Assembly: GCF_900637685.1 (NCBI RefSeq)
Contig: NZ_LR134388.1
Span: 882,001 to 946,000, forward strand
DNA length: 64,000 nt
Direction: 5' to 3'
Origin: Legionella sainthelensi
Lineage (GTDB): Bacteria > Pseudomonadota > Gammaproteobacteria > Legionellales > Legionellaceae
Part shown: in pieces, positions 28,344 through 39,600 of the stretch
Position numbering within the stretch: position 1 is the stretch's first letter
How the letters are laid out: each line of letters starts with the position of its first letter
Made by a program: the position numbers and the translations under genes
The notes under the pieces: model-generated
Databases searched by the model: none
Told to the model about the DNA's origin: nothing
What the model saw: the letters and a program-made list of their open reading frames with translations, nothing else

Positions 28344-28360
28344 TCATGTATTATACATGA
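28344..28360. promoter_or_regulatory. Perfect dyad over a consensus -10 in the hut divergent region
   Basis: TCATGTATTATACATGA is a 7-3-7 perfect inverted repeat. On the minus strand its centre reads TATAAT (28355-28350), facing hutG 88 bases away. The TGTATNNATACA-like core is reminiscent of HutC (GntR-family) operators, which suggests repression of hutG and perhaps the divergent hutI operon by a HutC-type regulator. Confidence 0.55.
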
Positions 28361-28488
28361 GGGTATACTTTTTAGTCCGATCAGGGAACTTTTGAATTAA
28401 TCCAATCTTAATCCTATAGATGCTCTTTTCTGCTGCAAGCGCGCATAAAATTATGCCAAGTTTATTCAATGTCTGGTATCATTTGCAC

Positions 28489-28502
28489 ACATTAATTAAT
28501 GT
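28489..28502. promoter_or_regulatory. AT-rich perfect palindrome before the SDR-hutI operon
   Basis: ACATTAATTAATGT is self-complementary over 14 bases and ends just before the AGAGG ribosome-binding site of the SDR gene. It could be a second regulator site, but such AT-rich palindromes also arise by chance. Confidence 0.3.
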
Positions 28503-28514
28503 ACAGAGGATATC

Positions 28515-29276
28515 ATGTTTGTAATCACTGGCGGTGGAAGCGGGATTGGGAAGTCTTTAGCTTTTTCTTTGGCAAAACGTGATCAATCTGTTTTAATTGT
28601 TGGTCGTCGAGAGTCGTTGTTGCAAGAAACGGCAGCGATGTCAGCAAAAATTCACTATCTGCGTGCTGATGTTTCAACTTCTGAAGGACTTGAGTCTATT
28701 AGAAATTATTTACTTGAAGTTCCTCATATTGATGCTCTTATAAACAATGCGGGTACTTTAAATCCTTTAACTCCTTTAAGAGAAGTTGAACTGAAAGATT
28801 GGCAGCATGCTCTAAATACTAATTTGAATTCCGCTCTTTTTCTTACACAAAAACTCTACAGCAAACTAATTAACGGAAGAGTGCTTAATATTGGTTCAGG
28901 GGCAGCTTATTTTCCTATTAGAGGTTGGGCCGCTTATTGTGTTTCTAAGGCTGCTTTATCGATGCTTACTCAATGTTGGCAGCTAGAGTCTGAAGACATT
29001 GCGTTTGCAAGTGTTATGCCTGGAATAATCGATACTCATATGCAGGTGGTAGCTCGAAGTAACGCGAATCCGGATTATGAGCGCATCGACTTTTATCAGA
29101 GTTTGAAAGATAAAAATTGTTTGATTTCTCCAGATACTGTTGCTGAATTTTTGACGTGGCTTTTATTAGATATCGATAAGAAAACTTATGTCTCTAAGGA
29201 ATGGGACGTATATGATACCGAGCATCATCCGGCTTGGCTTAAACCTCCTCATCAAGTTCTTCATTGGGATTTTTAA
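28515..29276 (+). CDS. SDR-family NAD(P)-dependent oxidoreductase
   Basis: The 253-residue protein has the short-chain dehydrogenase pattern: [10 protein letters not shown] cofactor motif (5-14), GRR after the second strand, NNAG near residue 76, and the catalytic Ser and YCVSK (Tyr-x3-Lys near 142-146). The substrate is unknown. AGAGG precedes the ATG. Its TAA stop overlaps the hutI ATG (TAATG), placing it as the first gene of a histidine-degradation/peptide-uptake operon, though no hut role is established for this family. Confidence 0.9.
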   Translation: MFVITGGGSGIGKSLAFSLAKRDQSVLIVGRRESLLQETAAMSAKIHYLRADVSTSEGLESIRNYLLEVPHIDALINNAGTLNPLTPLREVELKDWQHALNTNLNSALFLTQKLYSKLINGRVLNIGSGAAYFPIRGWAAYCVSKAALSMLTQCWQLESEDIAFASVMPGIIDTHMQVVARSNANPDYERIDFYQSLKDKNCLISPDTVAEFLTWLLLDIDKKTYVSKEWDVYDTEHHPAWLKPPHQVLHWDF

Positions 29277-30505
29277 TGTTTGCTTGCGATAAATTATTAT
29301 TGAATGCATCGACTATTGATGCCCAGGGAAATCAATTAATGCAACAGGCCATAGCGATTAAAAATGGTCTTATAGCGTGGTGTGGAGCACAAGAACAAAT
29401 ACCGCCGCAGTTTCATCAAGCAAAGCAAAAAGAAGATTGTTATGGCAAGTTGCTTACTCCCGGCCTCATTGATTGTCATACACATTTAGTTTATGCAGGC
29501 AATCGCTCAGCTGAATTTCAAATGAAACTTGCTGGCATCAGCTATATTGAAATTGCTAAAAAAGGTGGCGGCATATTATCAACAGTCAAACAGACCCGTG
29601 ACGCATCTGAGGAGGAATTGCTCAAGCAATCCTTACCCAGAATTTTAGCCCTACGAGATGATGGTGTGACTACTGTTGAGATTAAATCAGGTTATGGTTT
29701 AGATTTATCCAATGAAATGAAAATGTTGCGCGTTGCCAAACGCTTAGGTGAGCTCACCGGTTTAAGAGTTAGAAAAACCTTTCTTGGGGCGCATGCAATT
29801 GGACCAGAATTTAAAGGAAACAGCCAGGCCTATGTTGATATGATTTGTCAAGAAATGTTACCCGCTGTTGCTGAAGAGAGTTTAGCGGATGCTGTGGATG
29901 TTTTTTGCGAGTCTATTGCTTTTTCGCTCGCTCAAACGGAGCAAATTTTTAGTGCTGCTCGTGAATTGAATCTCCCTCTAAAATGCCATGCAGAGCAACT
30001 GTCTAATCTTGGCGCAAGTAAACTTGCAGCAGAATTTGGTGCTTTGTCTTGTGATCATTTAGAATTTCTTGATGCTCAAGGAGCATTGGCTATGGCAGAG
30101 GCCAACACGGTTGCTGTTTTGCTTCCGGGAGCCTATTATTTTCTGCGTGAAAAACACAAGCCTCCAGTTGATTTATTGCGTCAAGCTGCTGTGAATATCG
30201 CTGTTGCTTCTGATTGTAATCCTGGCTCATCACCAACTGCATCACTACGTTTAATGATGAGTATGGCCTGCCAATTTTTTTCGTTAACTGTTCCTGAAGT
30301 TTTGGCTGCTGTTACGAGCCATGCAGCAAAAGCATTAGGAATACAACATGAAGTAGGTGTAATTGCCGCTGGTATGACAGCAGATTTAGTGCTGTGGTCT
30401 ACGGAGGACAGTGCCGCCTTGTGTTATTATTTTGCCTATCCTTTGCCACATCATATGATGATAGCAGGTGAATGGGTTTCTTCTCAGAAAAATGATTGGG
30501 AATAA
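29276..30505 (+). CDS. hutI: Imidazolonepropionase
   Basis: This amidohydrolase-superfamily metalloenzyme opens the imidazolone ring to give N-formimidoyl-glutamate, the substrate of HutG. Metal-ligand motif [10 protein letters not shown] (His68, His70), the substrate-binding NRSAEF stretch, the HAEQLS motif and the late [10 protein letters not shown] motif are intact. The ATG at 29276 overlaps the SDR stop and gives 409 residues, matching the family; the four-residue longer frame is not needed. Confidence 0.97.
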   Translation: MFACDKLLLNASTIDAQGNQLMQQAIAIKNGLIAWCGAQEQIPPQFHQAKQKEDCYGKLLTPGLIDCHTHLVYAGNRSAEFQMKLAGISYIEIAKKGGGILSTVKQTRDASEEELLKQSLPRILALRDDGVTTVEIKSGYGLDLSNEMKMLRVAKRLGELTGLRVRKTFLGAHAIGPEFKGNSQAYVDMICQEMLPAVAEESLADAVDVFCESIAFSLAQTEQIFSAARELNLPLKCHAEQLSNLGASKLAAEFGALSCDHLEFLDAQGALAMAEANTVAVLLPGAYYFLREKHKPPVDLLRQAAVNIAVASDCNPGSSPTASLRLMMSMACQFFSLTVPEVLAAVTSHAAKALGIQHEVGVIAAGMTADLVLWSTEDSAALCYYFAYPLPHHMMIAGEWVSSQKNDWE

Positions 30506-30509
30506 GATT

Positions 30510-31193
30510 ATGATAAAGTTAATAAAAATCGTTTTATCTTTATATTTACTGGCATGTTCTTTTATTGTTTATGCAATTTATCCAGCATCAGTCCAAAAAG
30601 AAACACCTGCTTATATTTTGGATATCAAATACCCTCAAGGATTTAAAGATCCTCGTATCGATGCAGATTTACAAGGATTTATTGAAAAAACAAAACAACG
30701 TTTTTTTAAAGAAGTTGGATCCGATGCTGATGTTTCTGCTGATGCGCCCGGTAAATCAGGCTTGAATGTTACTTATTCATTGCCTTATAAAACGAAAAAT
30801 ACCTTAAGTGTGCGTTTTATGATTTCTATTTTTCATAAAGGCGCAGCACATCCTGCAAATACAGTCAGTACGTTAAATTTTATTAATGGATCTCAAGTTC
30901 AATTATCCGAGCTATTTCGTCCTGAAGTAGATTATTTAAAACCCATGGCTGATTTTTGTTATAAAAAAATAATGGCAAAAAATATCTCTGATAAAAAGTG
31001 GATTGGAGAAGGTACCAAGCCTACCGATAAAAACTACCAAATCTGGTCTTTTTCGTCAGAGGGGATAGACGTTATATTTGATACGTATCAAGTCGCGGCT
31101 TATGTCTATGGCCCGCAGACAGTAAGCGTTCCTTTATCGCAAATCGCTTCTTTATTAAAGCCTGATGTAGCACATAAAGTTTGGGGTCGTTAA
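30510..31193 (+). CDS. DUF3298/RsiV-like secreted or lipid-anchored protein
   Basis: From the ATG at 30510 the product has 227 residues. A hydrophobic N-terminus ends in LLAC, which could be a lipobox, or the whole segment may be a signal peptide cleaved after VYA. The rest matches the DUF4163/DUF3298 pair of RsiV and PdaC-like proteins: YILDIKYPQ at the start, GAAHPANTVSTLNF in the middle and VSVPLSQIASLLKP at the end. There is no catalytic assignment. The gene starts 5 bases after hutI and its stop overlaps the OPT start. Confidence 0.82.
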   Translation: MIKLIKIVLSLYLLACSFIVYAIYPASVQKETPAYILDIKYPQGFKDPRIDADLQGFIEKTKQRFFKEVGSDADVSADAPGKSGLNVTYSLPYKTKNTLSVRFMISIFHKGAAHPANTVSTLNFINGSQVQLSELFRPEVDYLKPMADFCYKKIMAKNISDKKWIGEGTKPTDKNYQIWSFSSEGIDVIFDTYQVAAYVYGPQTVSVPLSQIASLLKPDVAHKVWGR

Positions 31194-33187
31194 TGGCAGA
31201 TACACCTTTTATAGCTGCAGACAAAAAAGTATCGGAACTTACCGTCCGAGTGATACTACTTGCTATAATACTCACAGTATTGTTAGCAATGTCTAATGCT
31301 TATCTTGCGTTGAAATTGGGGATTCTGACTTCAGCTTCAATTCCAGCAGCAATTATTTCGATGGGAATTTTACGCTTTTTTAAAAATTCTACTATTCTCG
31401 AAAATAATGCCGTGCAAACAGCCGCTTCAGCTGGTGAAGCGGTTGCTGGTGGAATTGTATATACTATTCCTGCATTAATTATTATTGGTTTTTGGAATCA
31501 TTTTGATTATCTTACCAATTTTTTCATCGCAGTTTGTGGTGGAATTTTGGGTGTATTATTTTCCATTCCATTACGTCGCATTTTGGTCCATGACCAGTCT
31601 TTAAAATTTCCAGAAGGTAGAGCCATTGCTGAGGTATTAAAATCATCAGTTGAAAAATCAGGCATTAAAGACATTTTAATTGGTGGTGCACTTGGTGGTT
31701 TTATTGAGTTATTGCAAACTGGATTTAAGATAATTGCCAATAGCTGGGGATACTGGTTTGTTGTAAAGCGTTCTTTGTTCGGTCTTGGTGCAGGCTTTTC
31801 TGCAACAATGATAGGCGCCGGTTATCTTGTTGGTCATGATATGGCTATCAGTATATTTTTAGGGGCGGTAATTTCTTGGTTAATTGCATTACCTATAGTC
31901 AGTCATATTTACCCTGACTTTATCAACCATTATCCACCTGAACAAGCAGCAACCTTTCTATGGAACAGCGAAATGCGCTATATGGGGATAGGGGCTATGT
32001 TGTTTGCAGGGGTATGGACTTTTTTGAAGTTAATTAAACCCTTGTCTAGGAATATCCGGGCCTCGTTCAATAGTTTTAGCTCTAAAGGCAAGATGGAGCA
32101 ACTCCCTCGTATTGATAAGGATATACCTTTACCCTATATTTTAATAGGCATTGGCGCATTCGCCGCAATATTATTTCTATTTTTTCAACTTGTTTTACCC
32201 CTGGGTCAAGTAGGATTAGACAATCAATATTCACCTACCTTAATTTTCTTGGCGGTACTGTATGTTTTATTTATAGGATTTATTTTTTCAGTTATTACAG
32301 CCTATTTTTCGGGCATGGTTGGTGTAACGGCAAGCCCTGGAAGTTCTGTGGTTATCTCTGGGATGCTTTTTGCTGCATGGTTATTGCTAGTTGCGATTGA
32401 TCAGATGTTACCCCTTCCATTAAGTACAGAACAAATTCAAGCAGCAGAAGCAATTACGATTATGATTGGTTCTGTAGTTACAGGTATTGCTGCCATTGCC
32501 AATGATAACACTCAAGATTTAAAAGTGGGGCAGTTGGTTGGGGCAACGCCGTGGAAACAGCAACTCATGTTATTGCTTGGGGTGGTTATTTCTTCTTTAG
32601 TAATTCCGCCCGTAATGCAGTTACTGTTTGAAGTGTATGGTATAGCAGGAGTCATGCCTCATCCTAATATGGATATCAATCAATCGTTACCAGCACCTAC
32701 TGCAGCATTAATGGCTGCGATTACTGAAGCAGTATTTAGAAATTCTCTGCCATGGGCGATGATGTTAATTGGTTCATGCATTATTTTACTTATTATTTTC
32801 TTGAATCATTTTTTTAAATTAAGACGTTATTTAAACTTGTCTATTTTGGGCGTTGCTATAGGAATGTATCTACCTCTTTCTTCTTCTTTTCCATTATTTA
32901 TTGGCGGTATGATTGCCCTTTTGGTGAATAAGCATTTGAAAAAAAATAATCTTGTTGCAGAAGAAGTAGTGCTTCGCAAACAAAAGGGAACTCTTATTGC
33001 GTGTGGACTCGTTGCCGGTTCTGCCATTATGGATGTTTTGCTTGCGATACCTTTTTCAGTTTTACATAGCCCAGATGCATTGCAATTAGTTGGAAGTGAT
33101 TGGAAAGATACTGGTGTTTATCTAGGGGTATTATCAACATTATTATTAGCATGGTGGATTAATCGCAGGGTATGCCGAGGTAAGTAA
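31193..33187 (+). CDS. OPT-family oligopeptide transporter
   Basis: The 664-residue polytopic membrane protein has about 14-16 helices with OPT-family signatures: NAYLALKLGILTSASIPAAI near the start, a NNAVQTAASAGEAVAGGIVYT segment and ANDNTQDLKVGQLVGATPWKQQ in the middle. Bacterial members take up peptides or metal chelates. It is the last gene of the SDR-hutI-DUF3298-OPT operon, coupled by TAATG overlap, so peptide uptake may be coregulated with histidine use. Confidence 0.93.
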   Translation: MADTPFIAADKKVSELTVRVILLAIILTVLLAMSNAYLALKLGILTSASIPAAIISMGILRFFKNSTILENNAVQTAASAGEAVAGGIVYTIPALIIIGFWNHFDYLTNFFIAVCGGILGVLFSIPLRRILVHDQSLKFPEGRAIAEVLKSSVEKSGIKDILIGGALGGFIELLQTGFKIIANSWGYWFVVKRSLFGLGAGFSATMIGAGYLVGHDMAISIFLGAVISWLIALPIVSHIYPDFINHYPPEQAATFLWNSEMRYMGIGAMLFAGVWTFLKLIKPLSRNIRASFNSFSSKGKMEQLPRIDKDIPLPYILIGIGAFAAILFLFFQLVLPLGQVGLDNQYSPTLIFLAVLYVLFIGFIFSVITAYFSGMVGVTASPGSSVVISGMLFAAWLLLVAIDQMLPLPLSTEQIQAAEAITIMIGSVVTGIAAIANDNTQDLKVGQLVGATPWKQQLMLLLGVVISSLVIPPVMQLLFEVYGIAGVMPHPNMDINQSLPAPTAALMAAITEAVFRNSLPWAMMLIGSCIILLIIFLNHFFKLRRYLNLSILGVAIGMYLPLSSSFPLFIGGMIALLVNKHLKKNNLVAEEVVLRKQKGTLIACGLVAGSAIMDVLLAIPFSVLHSPDALQLVGSDWKDTGVYLGVLSTLLLAWWINRRVCRGK

Positions 33188-33226
33188 AAACTTAGTTGCT
33201 TTTTCATTCATACATACACTCCCAAA

Positions 33227-33279
33227 CCTAATGCAGCCTTTAGGTGCATTAGGCATGGATGCTTCGCATTAATTTTTTT
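33227..33279 (+). terminator. Inverted repeat and T-run after the OPT operon
   Basis: CCTAATGCA (33227-33235) and TGCATTAGG (33245-33253) form a perfect 9-bp stem. A small GATGC-TTC-GCATT hairpin and a T7 run (33273-33279) follow. Confidence 0.5.
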
Positions 33280-33336
33280 CAATTAATCATTTGGAACTCT
33301 CGTCACTGGGTTCTTCTAATTCTGCGCGATGGGGTT

Positions 33337-33729
33337 TTACTCTTGTTCAGGATATATCATAGAACCTTTATGAGAGTTCCCCCAAATTTCTTCTTCAGTT
33401 AATGTTGTTTCAATGAACTCTACAGGAGCTCCATCAATTTCAACCATGGCAACGCGAAATCTATCGAAAGGATAATAAGGCTCTAGTAAAACAGTTCTTC
33501 CAGCAATAGCCTCATCAATGCTATTTACTTTAAATGCTACATGCGGAGTTGATTGAATCAGCGGATGCAATGGACAGCCTTCTTCAAATCGATGCCATTG
33601 GATCCGAAAAGGATTGTTGCCATCTGTTGTATACATTTTAAATGTAGAACTGTATTTTTCATTGGGCATAGGCGTAGAAGTCGGTATGCCCATATGGTGA
33701 TACTCATAACTCAATTCGTTTGCAATCAT
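33337..33729 (-). CDS. VOC-fold (glyoxalase/dioxygenase superfamily) protein
   Basis: The 130-residue protein has the paired beta-alpha-beta-beta-beta pattern of VOC proteins. ELSYEYHHMGIP at the N-terminus supplies a possible metal-binding His, STPHVAFKVNSIDEAI starts the second half, and VEIDGAPVEFIET ends with a Glu in the usual ligand position. The substrate is unknown. The ATG at 33729 is chosen over a GTG one codon upstream because GGGGG lies seven bases before it. It lies 15 bases downstream of valS and is probably cotranscribed. Confidence 0.75.
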   Translation of the reverse strand: MIANELSYEYHHMGIPTSTPMPNEKYSSTFKMYTTDGNNPFRIQWHRFEEGCPLHPLIQSTPHVAFKVNSIDEAIAGRTVLLEPYYPFDRFRVAMVEIDGAPVEFIETTLTEEEIWGNSHKGSMIYPEQE

Positions 33730-33744
33730 CACAGTACCCCCAGT

Positions 33745-36510
33745 TTACAGCGATTCTATTCTAGCTTTATGTTCCAATAGTTTTTCTTTAGCTTGCTGGG
33801 CTTGGGTAAATTTTTCTTGTTCCTTAGCAATAATTTCTGCTGGTGCCTTATCCGTGAATTTAGGATTATTTAATTTACCTTCGGCCAAGCTGATGTCTTT
33901 ATCCAATTTTGCTAATTCTTTAGTAAGTCGAGTTAATTCAGCTTCCTTATCAATTAAATCAGCCATAGGAATGAGTAACTCAAGTTCGTTTAATACCGCT
34001 GTTGCTGAGACTGGAGCTTTTTCATCTGGATTAAGGCAATGAATGTGGCTTAATTTACTCAATGCTTTGAACGTATCTTGGTATTTTTCTAAACGTTCTT
34101 TGAGTATGGGTGTAATATTGCGAATATAAAGTGGAATATACTTGGCAGGTGAAATCGACATTTCACTACGTATGGTACGTACTGCTTGAATAGCAGATTT
34201 TAACCACTCTAATTCTTCTTCAATAGTATTATCAATAAATTCTTCATTGACTTGAGGATAGGCGCTGACCATAATACTTGCACCATTTTCACTGGTTAAT
34301 TTTGTGGTTCGTAGCCAAATTTCTTCAGTAATAAATGGCATTAATGGATGCAACATTTTTAGAATTTGATCCAAGACATGGATAAGTGTTTTACGTGTGC
34401 CTCTTTTCAAGGCACTCAATGCATGTTCATCTTGTAATATAGGCTTAGATAATTCTAAGTACCAGTCACAATATTCGTGCCAGACAAATTCATAAATGGT
34501 GTTTGATAATAAATCAAATCGATAGGTTTCAAAATAATGATGGACTTTACTTATAGTGCGTTGTAAGCGAGATAAAATCCATTGATCGGCAGGGCTATAC
34601 TGAAATGCTCCATCTCCAAAATCGATTTGCTCTTCATCTGTATTCAACAAGACATATCGTGCGGCATTCCAAAGTTTATTACAAAAGTTTCGATACCCTT
34701 CAACACGGCCTATGTCAAAACGTACATTACGTCCTGTTGATGCAAGCGAGCAATATGTGAAGCGTAGTGCATCTGTTCCATAGGCGCTAATGCCTTCTGG
34801 AAATTCTTTACGTGTAGCCTTAACGATTTTATCGCGAACTGACTCAAGCATTAAATTAGATGTTCGTTTTGCAATTAATGATTCAAGATCAATACCGTCA
34901 ACAATATCTAAAGGATCAAGTACGTTCCCTTTAGATTTAGACATCTTATGCCCTTCACTGTCGCGGATGAGTCCGGTAATAAACACTTCTTTAAAAGGAA
35001 TTTTTCCTGTAAATTTTAAGCCCATCATAATCATACGAGCGACCCAAAAAAAGATAATGTCAAAGCCGGTAACCAGAACAGAGGTTGGATAGAATTGCTC
35101 CAATTCAGGAGTGCGTTCAGGCCAGCCTAGAGTTGAAAAAGGCCAAAGCGCAGAGGAAAACCAAGTATCCAGAACATCTTCATCTTGTTTTAGCACCGTA
35201 GAGTCTTTAATTTTATATTTAAAACGCACATCATTTTCACTATAGCCTACGTAGACATTCCCATTACTGTCATACCAGGCAGGTATCCGATGTCCCCACC
35301 ATAGTTGGCGGCTAATGCACCAATCTTCAATATTATTCATCCATTGAAAATAAGTTTTCGTCCAGGTTTCGGGTATAAAACGAATATCGCCGTTTTGTAC
35401 AGCAGCAATAGCAGGTTCAGCCAAGGGTTGTGTTTTAACATACCATTGGTCGGTTAAAAGGGGTTCAATGATGACATGTGATTTCTCGCCGCGGGGAACT
35501 TTAAGTTTATGTGGTTCGGTTTTAAGCAGTAAATCAGTTGCTGCTAAATCTTTGATGATTTGTTCTCTTGCGACAAATCGATCCATGCCTTGATATTTTA
35601 TTGGTGCATTTTTATTAATAGAGCCTTTTTTAGTTAATATATTGATTAGGGGTAGTTGATGGCGTTTACCTACCTCATGATCATTAAAATCATGCGCAGG
35701 GGTAATTTTAACGCAGCCACTTCCGAATTCTTTATCAACATATTCATCTGCAATAATAGGAATAGTTCTGTTGCAAAGAGGTAGATGCACCTCTTGTCCA
35801 ATAAGATGTTTAAATCGTGAGTCTTCGGGATGTACCGCAACTGCTGTATCACCTAGCATTGTTTCAGGTCTTGTAGTAGCAACGATCAAAAACTCTGTTG
35901 AGTCCACAATGGGATAACGAATATGCCAAAGAAAACCATCTTCTTCTTCTGCGATTACCTCAAGATCTGATACCGCAGTACCTAACTTAGGATCCCAATT
36001 CACCAAACGTGTACCTCTATAAATTAATCCTTCATCATAGAGTTGCACAAATACTTTTTGCACAGCCGCAGACAATCCTTCATCCATAGTGAATCGTTCG
36101 CGACTCCAGTCAACTGATGCACCTAAGCGTCGCATTTGTTGGGTTATGGTATTGCCTGATTCGTTTTTCCATTCCCATACACGCTGTAAAAATTGTTCCC
36201 GAGTGAGATCTTTTCGAGAAATACCGGATGCTTCAAGTTGTCGCTCAACCACGAGCTGGGTTGATATTCCCGCATGATCGGTTCCAGGTTGCCACAATGT
36301 TTTATCGCCTAACATTCGGTGATAACGAGTTAATGCATCCATAATTGTGTGCTGAAAACCATGCCCCATATGTAAGCTACCGGTGACATTAGGAGGTGGG
36401 AGCATGATGCAAAATTTTTGGCCGTCACCATAAGGTTGAAAATAATGATGATTTTCCCAATGCTTGTAACGTGCTTTTTCAATTGCTTCTGGGGAATAGA
36501 TTTTATCCAT
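33745..36510 (-). CDS. valS: Valyl-tRNA synthetase
   Basis: This class I synthetase charges tRNA-Val. The HIGH-type motif ([12 protein letters not shown], about 40-51), the editing domain with [13 protein letters not shown], the [12 protein letters not shown] motif (about 525-536) and the C-terminal coiled-coil arm ([19 protein letters not shown]) are all present. At 921 residues it is close to the E. coli length. Nothing suggests unusual regulation. Confidence 0.98.
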   Translation of the reverse strand: MDKIYSPEAIEKARYKHWENHHYFQPYGDGQKFCIMLPPPNVTGSLHMGHGFQHTIMDALTRYHRMLGDKTLWQPGTDHAGISTQLVVERQLEASGISRKDLTREQFLQRVWEWKNESGNTITQQMRRLGASVDWSRERFTMDEGLSAAVQKVFVQLYDEGLIYRGTRLVNWDPKLGTAVSDLEVIAEEEDGFLWHIRYPIVDSTEFLIVATTRPETMLGDTAVAVHPEDSRFKHLIGQEVHLPLCNRTIPIIADEYVDKEFGSGCVKITPAHDFNDHEVGKRHQLPLINILTKKGSINKNAPIKYQGMDRFVAREQIIKDLAATDLLLKTEPHKLKVPRGEKSHVIIEPLLTDQWYVKTQPLAEPAIAAVQNGDIRFIPETWTKTYFQWMNNIEDWCISRQLWWGHRIPAWYDSNGNVYVGYSENDVRFKYKIKDSTVLKQDEDVLDTWFSSALWPFSTLGWPERTPELEQFYPTSVLVTGFDIIFFWVARMIMMGLKFTGKIPFKEVFITGLIRDSEGHKMSKSKGNVLDPLDIVDGIDLESLIAKRTSNLMLESVRDKIVKATRKEFPEGISAYGTDALRFTYCSLASTGRNVRFDIGRVEGYRNFCNKLWNAARYVLLNTDEEQIDFGDGAFQYSPADQWILSRLQRTISKVHHYFETYRFDLLSNTIYEFVWHEYCDWYLELSKPILQDEHALSALKRGTRKTLIHVLDQILKMLHPLMPFITEEIWLRTTKLTSENGASIMVSAYPQVNEEFIDNTIEEELEWLKSAIQAVRTIRSEMSISPAKYIPLYIRNITPILKERLEKYQDTFKALSKLSHIHCLNPDEKAPVSATAVLNELELLIPMADLIDKEAELTRLTKELAKLDKDISLAEGKLNNPKFTDKAPAEIIAKEQEKFTQAQQAKEKLLEHKARIESL

Positions 36511-36653
36511 AATTAAACCTGTACTGATAAAACTAGAAATGGTATCACAAATTACATAATAAGTTGAGCAAGGATGTGTGAAGTTGGGGCGAGAATTAAG
36601 CGCAAGCGTTACATGCTCGATCTCATAAAATCCTTATCCCCAATTCGCACTAT

Positions 36654-39600
36654 TTAATGTTTTTGGTTGGGTAACTGCACATCAGGAATCTTTGCTTCAT
36701 CAAATTGAGGTTCAGATGTTTTGGACCGATGGTCCTCGGCAATATAAGTATATAATGTAGGAACCACAAATAAGGTGAATCCAGTTCCAATAAGTAACCC
36801 AGTAGCGATAACTAACCCAATATCAAAGCGACTTACTGCCCCAGCCCCACTGGCAATTAAAAGTGGTAAAACCCCAAATACCATGGCGGCAGTCGTCATG
36901 AGAATTGGTCTTAATCTAATTCCAGCAGCCTCTTCTACCGCGGCCCGTTTATCAAGATTTTTTTCTCGTTGTAAATGGTTAGCAAAGTCTACAATTAAAA
37001 TTCCATGCTTTGAGATTAAGCCAATAAGTGTGATTAAACCCACTTGTGTATAAATGTTAATACTTGCTAATCCTAAATTTAAAGGAATCAAGGCACCACA
37101 AATTGACATGGGAACACTAATAAGGACAATAAGGGGATCGCGAAAGCTTTCATATTGAGCAGAAAGCACTAAAAATATGATTATAATTGCAAAAACAAAA
37201 GCAAAGAGTAATGCGTTGCCTTCTTGCATAAACTGTCTTGATTCACCCCCATAATCATAAGAAAATCCTTTAGGTAAAACTTGATCCGCTTCTTTTTGTA
37301 AAAATTGTAATCCTTCACCCAAGGTTTTTCCCGGCATCATTACTGCTTGAATGGTTGCGGAGTTCATTTGTTGAAAATGCGAGGCTGCATTTGGTACGGT
37401 TTTTTCTACCAAAGTGACTACGGTTGAGAGAGGGACCATCGTGCCATTAATGGTTCTTACATAAATTTGTCCTAATTCTTCTGGACTCATACGAAAGGAA
37501 CGACTTAACTGTGGTATTACCTGATAGCTTCGCCCTTCAAGGTTAAAATAATTGACATAATTACCTGATAGCGCACTTGTTAAACTACTTCCAACCGCTT
37601 GCATGTCTAATCCCATTTCTGAAGCTTTAGAGCGATTAATGTTCATTACAATTTGGGGTTGATTGAATTTAAGTGAATTATCTACATAGATAAATAAGCC
37701 ACTTTTCTTGGCCTTTTCTGTAAGCTTGTTCGAGACATCAAGTAAACTTTGAAAATCATTTGTTGTTTTGATAACAAATTGTATTGGAGTTCCTCCACCC
37801 CCACCAGGAAGTGGAGGAGGGACGATAGCAAAAGCATTTAATCCGGCGACATTGGATAACTTGTCTTGTAAAGGTTGTTTCAAGGCAAATTGGCTTTTAT
37901 TACGTTCATTCCAGGGCTTAAGTACCATACCTGAAATAGGTTGATTATTATTTACGGTAAAATAATTTTCTGTTTCAGGAAAACTTTTATAAATTTCGTC
38001 AAATGGTTTGGTAAATGCTTCTATATAATTAAGTGTTGCGTATTGAGGGATCATGGCCATGACAAAAAAGAAGCCTTGATCTTCATCAGGTGCTGTTTCT
38101 GCTGAAGTATGAGTATACAGGTAAGGAAGCATCAGAATCACAACCGCTGCAAAATAGAGCATGATCACGCGAGTATCGAGTAAACTGTGTAATGCTTTTT
38201 GATATTTTGATTTAAGTTTATTAAAAAAAGTATCAAGGAAATGTACAAACTTACTACTAGAGATGTCTCTTGATAAAACTTTGGAACACATCATGGGTGA
38301 TAAAGTTAAGGCAATGATTCCGGAAATAATTACTGCACTTGCTAAGGTAAAAGCAAACTCTTTGAACAAAGCGCCAGTCAGTCCTCCCATAAAGCCAATA
38401 GGTGCATAGACTGCAGCCAGTGTTATCGTCATCGCAATAACTGGAGTAGCAATCTCTCGTGCACCTATCATTGCAGCATCAAAGGGAGTTTTTCCCTCCT
38501 CTATATGGCGGTGTACATTTTCAACTACTACAATTGCATCATCCACAACTAAGCCGATGGCTAAAACAAAAGCCAGCAAAGTCAATAGATTAATACTGTA
38601 TCCGAGTATGAGCATTAGGGTACATACACCCACTAACGATAAAGGAATAGTCACTAGAGGAATAAAAACAGAACGAATAGAGCCTAAGAATAAAAAAATG
38701 ACAACAATAACAATTAATGCCGCTTCAATAATGGTATGTGTTACTTCGTCCAGAGACGCTCTGATAAATGCCGTTGCATCATAGACTATTGTTCCTGTTA
38801 AAGAGGGTGGGAATTCTTTGATTACAGAGGGTAACATCTTCCTAACTGCACTGATCACAGTTAGAGGATTCGCTGTTGGAGTAGGCGTTATAGAAATGAA
38901 TACTGCCTTTTTGCCATTAAAGGTTACCGATGAGTCATAACTTTGTGAGCCTAACTCTATTTTTCCAATATCGCGTAAGCGTACTATAGAGCCTTTATCA
39001 CTTTTGACAATAAGATTACTGAATTGATCCGCATTATTCAGATCTGTTTTAGCAGTAATACTGAGTGCTACATATTCTCCTTTTGTATTCCCTGCGGCGG
39101 TTAGGAAATTGTTTTTAGCAAGTACTGCAGATGCATCAGAAGGTGAAACACCCAATGCTGCCATTTTTTTTGGGTCAAGAAAAATACGCATTGAGTAAGT
39201 AGATCCCCCTAAAATGTCAGCTTTGGCTACCCCATCTACTGTTTGCAATTGCGGTTGTACCACACGGGTCGCATAGTCAGTGATTTGCTGTGGGGTCATT
39301 TGGGTGCTGTCCAAACTGATGTACATCAAAGCTGTGGAGGCATCGGAAGTTTTTAGAATAACGGGTTGTTGAGATTCTTTAGGGAGTTGGTTGATTGTTT
39401 GTTGCACTTTACTCATCACATCTGTAAAGGCAATTTGGGGATCGAAATTTAGTTTAATATTTAATGTAATGGTACTTAATCCTTGAGTACTTGAAGAAGT
39501 CATATAATCGATCCCTTCAGCACTTGCTACCGCTTTTTCTATAGGAGAAGTAATAAAGCCTGCGATAAGATCTGCATCTGCTCCTGGATAACCCGTCATT

